DNA from: CAZKUN01 sp964555935
GTDB lineage: Bacteria; Armatimonadota; Zipacnadia; Zipacnadales; VGFC01
Length of the DNA stretch: 53,553 bases
Direction: 5' to 3'
NCBI GenBank assembly: GCA_964555935.1
Contig: CAZKUN010000030.1
Location: forward strand, 1-53,553
Positions 14,963 through 22,986 of the stretch are shown here, piece after piece. The notes under the pieces were generated by a model that saw only the letters and a program-made list of their open reading frames with translations, was not told where the DNA came from and searched no databases. The number at the start of each line of letters is the position of its first letter. Position 1 is the stretch's first letter. The position numbers and the translations under genes were made by a program.

Positions 14963-17599
14963 TTACGGATTGATCGACAGGTCGAGATTGTCGAGATAGT
15001 AGGCGCGCGTGTCGGTTGCGGTGCTGCTGAATCCGAGCCACGTTAGCGTCTTCCAGTCGGCGCTGACGTTAGGCTGGCTCTCGAACTTGGTGGCCTCGCC
15101 GTCGGCCGGCGTGACCGTCAAGTCCCACGTGCCGGTGGACTTCTCGCCCAGCGGTGCGGATACCTCGAAATGGACCCACTCGCCCGTGGGCATGGGCAAG
15201 ACATCCTGCCCGCCGATGCGGAGCATCCCGCCGCTGATCCAGAAACTCGGGCCGGTCTGGTACGGCGCGGAATTGTCACGCCACTCGTGGTACATCACCA
15301 CGCCCTCGTCGGCACGGATGTCGAAGGCGAAAGTCACGACGCCCTCTTTGTGGTTGGGCGACCAGAAGAAGTGCGGGTTGTATTCGTGCTCGAGGTCGGG
15401 CGCGTCGGTGATCTTCAGACTGTGGGCGCCGCTTGCGGCGGTCTCGTCGGTGACGGCTATGCTGTCGCCCTTGTTCTCGGTGTATACCCTCGCATCCGCG
15501 GGCCCAGAGCCGATCGCGGCGACCTCGAAGTCATTCGTGAAGGTGAACGGCGGCGGCGGAGGCGCGTCGGGCGCGTGCTCGACATCGGCGAAGACGAATG
15601 ACTTGGGAAGGTTGACCCAAGTCTCATCGCCATAGACGCCGGCCTCGGTGTAGTCGAAGGGCGTGAACCCGATCTTCTCATACGGCGCGTCGGGCTTGAA
15701 GCGGAAGTCGCCGTTGGCGGGATCGACGAACATGGGGTCTGCAATGACAGAGCCCTCGTCCCAGCCCTTCTCCTGGCGCTCGGCGAGGGTCATGCCGTCG
15801 AAGTCGATGTCAGGTCCGGATTCCTTCCAGTACATGTTGCGCTTGAGTTGGACGAGATCGTCCTTGATGCTGCCGGCGGTCTTGAACGGGCCATCGTCCC
15901 AGAGGACGATGTTGCCCTCGTAGGTGAAGCTGAGGTGCTCCTCGATGCGGGAGCGCTGGAGTTGGCCATCGAGGCTGTAAGCGAGGATGTTGTTGCGGAT
16001 CATGTTCTCGCGACCGTAGTGCTGATGGTAGGTCCCCGTCCCCACGTGGTGGACGAGGTTGTTCTCCATGGTGATGTAAGAGCTGCCCTCGTCGTTGTAG
16101 AACCCCCACCCTCCGCGACCGTAGCGGTTGTAGGAGTAGATGTGGTGGCAGTGGTTATTGCTGACGGTCGTGTTAGGACTTGGGCCGAGAGTGTAGACGG
16201 CGCCCATGTCACTCAGGACGCCCCAGCCGGTGTGGTGGAGGTGGTTGAAGTCGATGGTGTTGTCATGGGCGAGGCTCTCGGCGTAGCCCCATCGCCAGCC
16301 GACGGAGATGAGGGTGTAGTAGAAGTCGGAGATGTCGTTGTGAGTGACCTTGTTGTAGGGGCTGTGGCCGATCCATACGCCGTGGGCGCCCAGGTGGATG
16401 CGCGCGCCGGAATGGATGATGTTGTTATCGACGGTGATGCTGCCGGTGCGGTTGGCGAGATCGGGCTGGATGACGCCCTCGCCGATTCGCACGCCACCGG
16501 CGCCCATGTCATAGAGGAGCGTCTTCGTGACGGAGCAGTTTTGGCAACCGCGTCGGAACCAGATCGTGTAGAGCCCGTGGTGGCTGATCTCGCAATCCTC
16601 GATTGCGATGTTGCGCGCGCCGTCGGCCATGATGACAGCGGGGACGGTGGCTTCGGCCTGGCCGTCGGCGTGGCCCTCGGGCGGGAGGATGTACTGGCCA
16701 TGGCTGAAGGTGAGGCGTTTGAGGGTGATGTTCTCGACCGTCCAACCGATCTCGGGCTCGCCCTGGAAGAGGACAAACTGCTCCGGGCCGGCGGGCGCGA
16801 TGACCTCGGTGGAGGTCATGTCTTCTCCCTCGCGCGGCATGTACGAGAGCGTGCCGTCGCGGCTGAGGAACCACTCGCCCGGCGCGTCGAGGCCGGCGAG
16901 GTAGTTCTCGATGTGGTATCGCTGACTTGGTCCCCAGCGCTCGAAGCCCCAGGGCGTCCCAGCGGTGGTGACGACCATGTTCTGCTCGGTGTCGATCGAC
17001 TCGACGCGCATGCGCGCGGCTTCCCAGGAATGGTAGACGACGAGCGTGGTGTCGGTGGTCTCAGGGACCCCGGCGATGTCTTCAGGCAGCGCGCGGAAAG
17101 CGCGTCCGGTGAGATCGGCCTGCTCGCCGGTCTTCGGATCAACAGCCGCGCCGACCTTGCCGCGGGTGTAGATGTAGTGCTTGTTCGGAGTCCGGGCGCG
17201 GACGGCGCGCTTGCCGTTGACCCAGAGCTGCTCGAAGTACCAATCGCCCGCCGCGACTCCGGGCACTTTGGCGGTCCAGATGCCGGCCTCGCCTTCGGTG
17301 AAGCCCGTGATGCGCTTCCCGCCGGTGAAGACAGGCTTGGCGCCGGGCGCGGCCTCGTAGGAAATCGGGAACTCGGGCGTGCCGCTGTCGCCTGGGCCGA
17401 AGATGACGGGCTCAGTGAGAGCGTACTCGCCGTCGGCGATGATGACGCGGACGGGCTCGGCGAGCGGCTGGAGCTTGCGGATCGCATCGCGCGCGGCCGC
17501 GAGCGACGAGATCGGTCCGTCAGGCGAGACGTTGATCGTCGCGCACGGCGCGGAGGCGATGGGTAGGAGTAAGGCGAGGATGGCGAGAGCTCTGGACAT
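14963..17599 (-). CDS. Secreted right-handed parallel beta-helix protein with C-terminal concanavalin-like domain
   Basis: An 878-residue exported protein; ATG at 17599 begins the signal peptide MSRALAILALLLPIASAPC and has GGAG 11 bases upstream. The N-terminus (AARDAIRKLQP, DGEYALTEPVIFG, PISYEAAPGAKPVFTGG) and central repeats rich in N-x-I/V (VDNNIIHSGARIHLGAHG, HNDISDFYYTLISVGW, NNHCHHIYSYNRYGRGG, ENNLVHHVGTG) show a pectate-lyase/GH141-like beta-helix. From about residue 690 (TFTNDFEVAAIGSG) a jelly-roll domain follows (VTFAFDIRADEGVVMYHEW; AYYLDNLDLSINP). Such proteins act on pectin or complex plant glycans; linkage specificity is not determinable here. It heads the polysaccharide-degradation block. 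Confidence 0.78.
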   Translation of the reverse strand: MSRALAILALLLPIASAPCATINVSPDGPISSLAAARDAIRKLQPLAEPVRVIIADGEYALTEPVIFGPGDSGTPEFPISYEAAPGAKPVFTGGKRITGFTEGEAGIWTAKVPGVAAGDWYFEQLWVNGKRAVRARTPNKHYIYTRGKVGAAVDPKTGEQADLTGRAFRALPEDIAGVPETTDTTLVVYHSWEAARMRVESIDTEQNMVVTTAGTPWGFERWGPSQRYHIENYLAGLDAPGEWFLSRDGTLSYMPREGEDMTSTEVIAPAGPEQFVLFQGEPEIGWTVENITLKRLTFSHGQYILPPEGHADGQAEATVPAVIMADGARNIAIEDCEISHHGLYTIWFRRGCQNCSVTKTLLYDMGAGGVRIGEGVIQPDLANRTGSITVDNNIIHSGARIHLGAHGVWIGHSPYNKVTHNDISDFYYTLISVGWRWGYAESLAHDNTIDFNHLHHTGWGVLSDMGAVYTLGPSPNTTVSNNHCHHIYSYNRYGRGGWGFYNDEGSSYITMENNLVHHVGTGTYHQHYGRENMIRNNILAYSLDGQLQRSRIEEHLSFTYEGNIVLWDDGPFKTAGSIKDDLVQLKRNMYWKESGPDIDFDGMTLAERQEKGWDEGSVIADPMFVDPANGDFRFKPDAPYEKIGFTPFDYTEAGVYGDETWVNLPKSFVFADVEHAPDAPPPPPFTFTNDFEVAAIGSGPADARVYTENKGDSIAVTDETAASGAHSLKITDAPDLEHEYNPHFFWSPNHKEGVVTFAFDIRADEGVVMYHEWRDNSAPYQTGPSFWISGGMLRIGGQDVLPMPTGEWVHFEVSAPLGEKSTGTWDLTVTPADGEATKFESQPNVSADWKTLTWLGFSSTATDTRAYYLDNLDLSINP

Positions 17600-17681
17600 G
17601 GGATAATGCTCCAGGAAAGGCGGTGAACGCCAGCGGAAGTGCAAGTTGGCGGGAGGGTGAGTGAGGACCTTCAAAGGGCGG

Positions 17682-17706
17682 CGGGCCGGGCGGGTGCCCG
17701 GCTTCT
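17682..17706. repeat. Variable-stem palindrome, GGGT-loop class (copy 1)
   Basis: Stem GCCGGGC / GCCCGGC (17685-17691 with 17696-17702) around GGGT. The same 18-base core recurs at 18729-18746, flanking the nuclease-like gene on its other side. Confidence 0.65.
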
Positions 17707-17726
17707 GGTGATGGGCTTGACAGACG

Positions 17727-18701
17727 CTACCTTCCAGAGCGCGCTCGCCAGTCGGTCTCGCTGGCGGACAGGTCGCAGTAACGCCGGTGGAACGCGTCCA
17801 GCCAAGCGCCGTCAGTGGGGTCGCACGCGATCGGGCGCCATGCGGCGACGATCTGTTCGAGGGTCAGTTCGCGGAAGGAGCGGTCATCTGGTTTGCAGAG
17901 GTCCCCGTAGCCTTTGGCGATCTTGCCACACGCCCCGTCATCCTCGTGTCTGACGAGCAGGAGATCGCCGCACGAGTACTCGCCTACGACCTTGTGGGCT
18001 TCAACAAGCATGTGGTTGCGCCAAAGCTGGTTGTGGAGCTTGTCGTCGAGCTTGTCCCGACTCTCGCGGGGCCACGGAGACCCCTCGCGATCGGTCCATT
18101 CGCTGTAACGGTGACGGCAATCATCGATGGGATAATCCTTGTCTGAGAAATGCTCGCTCAGCTTCGTTTCGATACCTATGAACCCGCGTTGACCATCGGC
18201 CAGTTTGTACTCGATGTAGGCGTCGAAGGCAGTAGCGTCGTTCAGGTACTCCTCTTTGGGACTCGGCGCATACTCGATCTTGACACAGGTGACGTCGTCG
18301 ACGTCCTGATACCCGAGGGCGCTGACCAGGGGCGTTGCGAGTTCGGGACGAGTGTGCAGGTGGCCGAAGAGATTGAAGCACATCGGCTGGCTAGAGAGCA
18401 TATTGTGGAGGAGACGATACTCCTCGACGACACCATCCTTCGTCGCGGCCCTGCCTTGCGCTAGCTGGAAGATCCCCGGCGTGAGGAAGTTCTTCCCCTC
18501 GGCGGCACCCTCAGGGCACAGCATGTTGCCGTAGGAGGTGGGGCTGGTTGGTCGAGGTCCTCTGCCGTAGGGAACGCGCAACTGCGTCGCTCTGTACCAG
18601 CTTTGGTGGAAACGCATGCGGGCGGCGAATCGTCCGTCGCTCTTGGGCTGAGGGCCGAGGTCAATGGAGTCGCGGGGGGCATCGTGTTCGGCCGGGGACA
18701 T
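17727..18701 (-). CDS. PD-(D/E)XK nuclease-like protein (PGN_0703-type)
   Basis: A 324-residue protein. ATG at 18701 has a strong AGGAGG 8 bases upstream; longer reading frames to 19115 run through the neighbouring aminotransferase gene. The core ATAFDAYIEYK (Asp157-Asp160) followed by FIGIETKLSEHFSDKDY (Glu178-x-Lys180) fits the D...E-x-K active site of PD-(D/E)XK endonucleases, and the overall layout resembles the PGN_0703-like restriction endonuclease family. YRATQLRVPYG and CPEGAAEGKNFLTP precede it. It has no adjacent methyltransferase or specificity gene, so a classical restriction system is not evident. Matching palindromes lie on both sides (17685 and 18729). Confidence 0.6.
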   Translation of the reverse strand: MSPAEHDAPRDSIDLGPQPKSDGRFAARMRFHQSWYRATQLRVPYGRGPRPTSPTSYGNMLCPEGAAEGKNFLTPGIFQLAQGRAATKDGVVEEYRLLHNMLSSQPMCFNLFGHLHTRPELATPLVSALGYQDVDDVTCVKIEYAPSPKEEYLNDATAFDAYIEYKLADGQRGFIGIETKLSEHFSDKDYPIDDCRHRYSEWTDREGSPWPRESRDKLDDKLHNQLWRNHMLVEAHKVVGEYSCGDLLLVRHEDDGACGKIAKGYGDLCKPDDRSFRELTLEQIVAAWRPIACDPTDGAWLDAFHRRYCDLSASETDWRARSGR

Positions 18702-18724
18702 GTTTGGCCTCCTGGAACGGCAGC

Positions 18725-18750
18725 GTTCGCCGGGCGGGTGCCCGGCCCAC
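18725..18750. repeat. Variable-stem palindrome, GGGT-loop class (copy 2)
   Basis: Stem GCCGGGC / GCCCGGC (18729-18735 with 18740-18746) around GGGT, identical in core to the copy at 17685-17702. It lies between the aminotransferase stop and the nuclease-like gene. Confidence 0.65.
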
Positions 18751-18760
18751 TGGGAGTTCC

Positions 18761-20023
18761 CTAGCCGATGGCGGCGTCGACCTTGTTGACGGCGGCGGCC
18801 ATGAGCTTGGCGTGCTCGATGTTCATGTTCATGTTGAAGCCGAAGCGAACGGCGCGGTTGAGGATGTTGAGCGTCCGCGGGCACATCTCGCGGGAGTATT
18901 CGACGCTGCCCTTGTAGGCGGGATCGGCCCACGGGTAACCGGCGCGGTTCGCGCTGGTCTTGTCGAGGATGGAATCCCAGTAGCGGTAGATGTGGCGATC
19001 CGGGAAGCCGGCGTTGTGCGCGGTGCCGGCGCCGAGGCCTTCCGCTCCGAGCGCCTCGCAGTACTTGGCCGCGAGTTCCTCGGTCTCGACGATGATGGCG
19101 GCGCTGACGCCGCACTCGCCCTCGGGGTCGTCAACGTGCTGACAGATGTAGCCGCGAGGCTCTTCGAGCGCATCGATGAAGGCGCGCTTGAGCGAGCGGG
19201 TGTGGCTGAGAATGCCTTGGATCTTCTCAAGCTGCACGCAGGCGATCGCGCCCATGATCTCGCTCGGGCGGTAGCACTGACCCGAGAACGGCGGCGCGGG
19301 CCAGCCCTTCTCCGGCTCCCACATGGGGAGCGCCGGATCCGACGCGAAGCGCGCGCGAGCGTGGACCATCTCGTCGTTGGTGAAGACCAGGCCGCCCTCG
19401 CCGCAGGAGATGATCTTGAAGTAGTTGAGGCTCCAGGCTCCGGCGTCGCCCCAGGTGCCGACGTACCTGCCCTTGTACTGGCCGCCGACGCACTGGCAGC
19501 AATCCTCGACGACCTTGAGGTCGCTCTCCTTGGCGATGGCGAGGATCTCGCTGAGCCGCCCCGGCACGCCCTGCATGTAGACGGGTATGACGGCCTTGGT
19601 GTGAGGCGTGATCTTCTGCCTGACGTCTTCGGGGTCGAGGCCGAGGGAATCATCGATCTCGGCGATGACGGGAACGGCGCCGACGGCGCAGACCGCGGCG
19701 GCGGTGGCGATGTAGGTATAGCCGGGGACGATGACTTCATCGCCCGGCCCAATCTCACAACCCGTCAGCCCGCAGATGAGCGCGCTGGTGCCGGAGTTGA
19801 GCATGCAGGTGTAGTCGACCCCGAGCATCGCGGCGGCCTCTTCCTCGAAGCGCTTGACGAAGCTGTTGTCGCAGTAACGGAAGAGGTTCCTCGAGCGAAG
19901 GACCTGCGTGACAGCGTCGATCTCGCGGTCGTCGATGACCGAGGGGCCGTGGACGCCGGCGGGAATCGGATCGGTGATGACGGGCGAGCCGCCGTCGACG
20001 GCGAGCTTGTCGGTGGTCTGCAC
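18761..20023 (-). CDS. DegT/DnrJ/EryC1/StrS-family PLP aminotransferase
   Basis: A 420-residue cytoplasmic aminotransferase of the sugar-aminotransferase (fold type I) family. Markers are LNSGTSALICGL (cofactor phosphate site, residues 75-86), GDEVIVPGYTYIATAAAV, VIPVYMQGVPGR, VVEDCCQCVGG, and the PLP lysine, probably Lys203, in WSLNYFKIISCGEGG. The C-terminus has GTAHNAGFPDRHIY and YSREMCPRTLNILNRAV. Family members transaminate keto-sugars or scyllo-inosose-type ketones; the surrounding dehydrogenases and isomerases would fit aminosugar or aminocyclitol chemistry, but the substrate is not determined. Confidence 0.88.
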   Translation of the reverse strand: MQTTDKLAVDGGSPVITDPIPAGVHGPSVIDDREIDAVTQVLRSRNLFRYCDNSFVKRFEEEAAAMLGVDYTCMLNSGTSALICGLTGCEIGPGDEVIVPGYTYIATAAAVCAVGAVPVIAEIDDSLGLDPEDVRQKITPHTKAVIPVYMQGVPGRLSEILAIAKESDLKVVEDCCQCVGGQYKGRYVGTWGDAGAWSLNYFKIISCGEGGLVFTNDEMVHARARFASDPALPMWEPEKGWPAPPFSGQCYRPSEIMGAIACVQLEKIQGILSHTRSLKRAFIDALEEPRGYICQHVDDPEGECGVSAAIIVETEELAAKYCEALGAEGLGAGTAHNAGFPDRHIYRYWDSILDKTSANRAGYPWADPAYKGSVEYSREMCPRTLNILNRAVRFGFNMNMNIEHAKLMAAAVNKVDAAIG

Positions 20024-20043
20024 TATGGAGCCTCCGTGGGTTC

Positions 20044-20106
20044 ACGTAGCGAACGGCCCGGAGCGAAGGGCTCCGGACCGTTCTCCAAGTACAGACGGTT
20101 CGCTGT
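20044..20106. repeat. Nested inverted repeats in the aminotransferase leader
   Basis: An inner 12-bp stem ACGGCCCGGAGC / GCTCCGGACCGT with one mismatch (20052-20063 with 20069-20080) is enclosed by outer arms AGCGAAC / GTTCGCT (20047-20053 with 20099-20105 approximately). It lies between the secreted-protein gene and the aminotransferase start, so it could act as terminator-like or leader structure. Confidence 0.5.
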
Positions 20107-20117
20107 TTATGAGGGTG

Positions 20118-21332
20118 TTACCTTTCCTCCGTGGGCATCGCGGCGGCGAGGGTCTCGAACACGATGGGGAAGGCCAGATCGCGGAGTTCGCCCCGCGTTC
20201 TTCTGCGGTCGGCGTACCAGCCAGGTGACCAGACGCGGCACTCGTCCGGTGCGTTCCGCTCGTAGAGATACGGTTGGTCCGTGCATGGGTCGAGGGGGAC
20301 GGTCGGGAGAATAGCCGGCGCGAGTTCTTCCAGCGTCTCCGGGTATTCACCTGTCCGAGCCAGGTGGATTCGCAACGCGGCACCGACGGCGGCGAGATCG
20401 AGTTTCGCCCTGGTCTCGGCCACTTGCTTCATCGCCAGCACATCGACGACGAGGGCGTAGTCGTGAATCCAGTCGCGCTGACAGAGACGCTCGAATCTCC
20501 TGTACGTCTGGGGCAGGTTGCTGGTCGCGGCGATGTGGATCGCTCGTGCAAAGACGAGATCCATCCGGCGGGTATACTCCTCGATCTTGGTGGCATCGAA
20601 CTCGAAATCGTAGCGCTTCTCGTAGTACTCGGCCATCTCCTCCGGATACTCCGCGACGTCTGCGTTGAACTCCTCGATGACGTACTCGCGGTCGAAGGCG
20701 ATGTCCTCGGCGAGCGAGGGGAGGCCGGCACGCGCCTGCAGCGCAGACTGCAGGAGTGTGGTCAGCGCGTCCGGGTCGTCGGTGTCTTGCACCACCAGGC
20801 AGGCGTGGTGGGTTACGATGGCCTGACAGGCGCGCGCGATGGACCGCGCGGTCTGTGGCGCGTCGCGAGCGATCCCGACGCTGAAGGCGAGGCCATCCGC
20901 AGCTGTGGCGAGCGCGGCATTGCGGTCGCCCTGCCTATGGTGGGCACGGATTCCGGCGCCGATCAGCAGGGCCAGTTGGCGACACCCGGCGGCAGGCTCG
21001 AGGAGCGAGGGGTTCTCCGCCGCATGCGAGGCCCACCCGGGATGACACGGCTTCCCGACGCCTTCGTGGACCAACGCCAGCGCGTGGGCTGCTGGGGCGA
21101 CCGCACGGGCGTATTCCTCGCCGGATGCGTCGGGCGGCAGGTCCCGCCAGGGGCGGTCCCACGGGAGGGCGTCCATTGCGGCGAGGTAGTAGTCCCAGGC
21201 GTTGTTGCTCTCCAACGTCGACAGGTCAGGAGCGTCGGTCGGCTCCGCATACGCCAGATGGGGTGCAGCCACGAACACCGCCAGCGTCAACAGGCATGCA
21301 ACGGTACAGGGGATACCCAGGCATCTACTCAC
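20118..21332 (-). CDS. Secreted protein of unknown function
   Basis: A 404-residue protein starting at a GTG with GAGGAGG about 12 bases upstream. Residues 1-29 are a signal peptide (CTVACLLTLAVFVAAPHLAYA). The body is mostly helical and Ala-rich, with repeated acidic segments (EEFNADVAEYPEEMAEYYEK). The end LRIHLARTGEYPETLEEL...VPLDPCTDQPYLY resembles the C-terminal 'G-x-Y-P-x-T-L-x-x-L...P-x-D-P-x-t-g-x-P-Y' motif common in secreted proteins of PVC-type and related bacteria. No catalytic motif recognised. Confidence 0.6.
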   Translation of the reverse strand: MSRCLGIPCTVACLLTLAVFVAAPHLAYAEPTDAPDLSTLESNNAWDYYLAAMDALPWDRPWRDLPPDASGEEYARAVAPAAHALALVHEGVGKPCHPGWASHAAENPSLLEPAAGCRQLALLIGAGIRAHHRQGDRNAALATAADGLAFSVGIARDAPQTARSIARACQAIVTHHACLVVQDTDDPDALTTLLQSALQARAGLPSLAEDIAFDREYVIEEFNADVAEYPEEMAEYYEKRYDFEFDATKIEEYTRRMDLVFARAIHIAATSNLPQTYRRFERLCQRDWIHDYALVVDVLAMKQVAETRAKLDLAAVGAALRIHLARTGEYPETLEELAPAILPTVPLDPCTDQPYLYERNAPDECRVWSPGWYADRRRTRGELRDLAFPIVFETLAAAMPTEER

Positions 21333-21396
21333 AGCGCAGCCACCTCCTCGGAGTCTCGCGCAACCGCATCATCTCACGGTCAGTCTACAACGAAAT

Positions 21397-21423
21397 GGCC
21401 ACGCGCTGCGAGGGCGCGTGGCC
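21397..21423. repeat. Inverted repeat between aroC and the secreted-protein gene
   Basis: A 10-bp perfect stem GGCCACGCGC / GCGCGTGGCC (21397-21406 with 21414-21423) around TGCGAGG; the GAGGG at the loop recalls the AGGG-loop palindromes elsewhere in the window. Confidence 0.5.
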
Positions 21424-21443
21424 GGTGAGTTTGCGCCCTAGTA

Positions 21444-21474
21444 GACGGCGTCGGGGTTGAAACCCCTCCTACAG
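21444..21474. repeat. Variable-stem palindrome, GGTTGAAACC variant
   Basis: GACGGCGTCGGGGTTGAAAC followed by CCCTCCTACAG has the same outer frame (GACGGCGTCG...CTCCTACA) as the copies at 14888 and 31010, but the stem is GGGGTT / AACCCC instead of GCGGCT / AGCCGC. A clear case of stem replacement with compensation on both arms. Confidence 0.75.
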
Positions 21475-21482
21475 ATGGACAG

Positions 21483-22814
21483 CTAGTCCTTCACTCTCTC
21501 GATCAGCTCCTGGTAGCCGAGGTGCATGAAGAGATGGTCGAGCAGGATGAGCGCCATGTAGCTCTCGGCGACGGGCCAGATGCGACCGACTATTGTGGGG
21601 TCGCGGCGGGTGATGGCGCCGAGCTTGGTGTTCTCAAGCGTGTACTTGTCGATGGTCTGCTGCGGTTTGTCGATGGTGGGCGTGGGCTTGACGGTGAGCT
21701 TGGCAACGATGGGTTGGCCGGAGGTGAGCCCGCCGGTGGTGCCGCCGGCCTGGTTGCTCAGGAACTTCACCTTACCATCCTCGGCCTGCATGGCATCGTT
21801 GGACTGGATGCCGGTCATGTCCTTGACCTTGACGCCGGCGCCGACTTCGACAGCCTTGACCGCGCCGATGCCGAGCATGCGTCCGAGTTCGGCGTCGAGC
21901 TTGCGGAACATCGGCTCGCCCATGCCGGCCGGGGCTCCGAGCGCGACGACCTGGACGACGCCGCCGGAGGAATCGCCGGTCGCGGAGATGCGGTTGCACT
22001 CCTCGGTCATGGCATTCGCCACGTCGATATCCGGGCAGTTGAGGATGTGGTGGACGCCGTACTTGTCCTTGATCTCGGCCCCACTCATCTCGGATGCGGA
22101 GTCGCGGATCTCGTCGATCTGGCCTTCAACCTCGGCGAGGACGGCGATCTTCTCAAGGAAGCGCATCTCGGGCGTGATCCGCTCGCCGACGTAGACATTC
22201 TGGTAGAAGGGGTCGAGGTCGCGGCGCATCTCTTTGTAGCGCTCGGTGTACTCGTACGCCTCGCAGTGGTCGACCTCGGGGCACGCGACGCCAGCGGCCT
22301 CGGTGATGATGGAGTGGATGGTGATGCCGCACTTGGCGAGGACTTTCTTGGCGACATAGCCCCCGGCGACGATGGTCGAGGTGTACCGGCCGCTGAAGAG
22401 GCCCGCGCCGATGGCGTCGTCATCGGGACCGTACTTCTTGAAGGAGGCATAAGAGGCATGCCCCGGACGGGGCGTGCGGTTGGTGTCCTGGTACTGCTCG
22501 ATGTGGATGAAGTGGCGGTCGAGGTTTGGGATCAGGATCGAGAGCGGCGTGCCATTGGTGTGGTTCCAGTTGCCCGCGTCCTTGATGGTATCGGCCGCGT
22601 TCAGGCCGGTGTAGATGATGGGGAGATCGGGCTCTTTGCGCGGCGAGCTGAGTTCATCGGCACCGGGCTTGCGCAGCAGCATGTCGCCGTAGATCTCTTG
22701 TTCGGTGAGTAACATGCCGGGCGGGACGCCCTGCAGGACGGCGGTGAGCCCGTCTTGGTAGCTTCCGCCGGCGATGGTGAGCTGGATGTTCTGGCCGATA
22801 TGGCAACCTAACAT
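21483..22814 (-). CDS. aroC: Chorismate synthase homologue with altered active-site motifs
   Basis: A 443-residue protein, longer than the usual 360-400. Chorismate synthase turns EPSP into chorismate using reduced FMN. The family is recognisable from GVPPGMLLTEQEI, PRKEPD, RPGHASYASFKKYG, GAPAGMGEPMFRKLDAELG, GGTTGGLTSGQPIVAK and VGRIWPVAESYMALILLDH. Key canonical motifs differ: the first histidine motif G-E-S-H-G reads AGGSYQDG, the R-S-S-A-R-E-T block reads FSGRYTST, R-P-G-H-A-D has Ser for Asp, and R-H-D-P reads RRDP. AGGAGG sits 8 bases before the ATG. It follows aroA (172 bases) and has its own promoter-like site. Either a divergent functional enzyme or a paralogue with new chemistry. 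Confidence 0.8.
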   Translation of the reverse strand: MLGCHIGQNIQLTIAGGSYQDGLTAVLQGVPPGMLLTEQEIYGDMLLRKPGADELSSPRKEPDLPIIYTGLNAADTIKDAGNWNHTNGTPLSILIPNLDRHFIHIEQYQDTNRTPRPGHASYASFKKYGPDDDAIGAGLFSGRYTSTIVAGGYVAKKVLAKCGITIHSIITEAAGVACPEVDHCEAYEYTERYKEMRRDLDPFYQNVYVGERITPEMRFLEKIAVLAEVEGQIDEIRDSASEMSGAEIKDKYGVHHILNCPDIDVANAMTEECNRISATGDSSGGVVQVVALGAPAGMGEPMFRKLDAELGRMLGIGAVKAVEVGAGVKVKDMTGIQSNDAMQAEDGKVKFLSNQAGGTTGGLTSGQPIVAKLTVKPTPTIDKPQQTIDKYTLENTKLGAITRRDPTIVGRIWPVAESYMALILLDHLFMHLGYQELIERVKD

Positions 22815-22899
22815 GACAGGTCCTCCTCAGAAGTAGACAGCGCTCACGGGCCGACGAGAGTCGGGTGGATGGACGACAAGTTGGCAAGCGCCCTCCATA

Positions 22900-22928
22900 G
22901 ATTTACGTGAAAGGGGGCGAATAGTCAA
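22900..22928 (-). promoter_or_regulatory. Putative promoter of the chorismate synthase homologue
   Basis: On the minus strand TTGACT (22928-22923, 5 of 6 to the -35 consensus) is followed after 17 bases by TAAATC (22905-22900), a weak -10. This would give a leader of about 80 nt. Confidence 0.4.
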
Positions 22929-22950
22929 TACGGCAATTGGGACAGGGGAC

Positions 22951-22975
22951 CGCGCGAGCTAGGAAGCTCGCGATC
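22951..22975. repeat. Variable-stem palindrome, TTCCT-loop class
   Basis: Stem CGCGAGCT / AGCTCGCG (22953-22960 with 22965-22972) around AGGA; on the other strand it reads AGCTTCCTAGCT at the centre, like the TTCC-loop copies at 2210 and 7483. Located between aroA and aroC. Confidence 0.6.
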
Positions 22976-22986
22976 CACGAAAGTAG

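Noticed and set aside
17727..18701. Classical restriction-modification system
   Set aside because: No methyltransferase or specificity subunit adjoins the nuclease-like gene; the methyltransferases at 31084 and 39210 lack DNA-methylase motifs.
18702..19115. N-terminal extension of the nuclease-like frame
   Set aside because: It runs antiparallel in register through the aminotransferase gene's 3' half, is Arg/Gly-rich shadow sequence, and a strong ribosome-binding site precedes ATG 18701.
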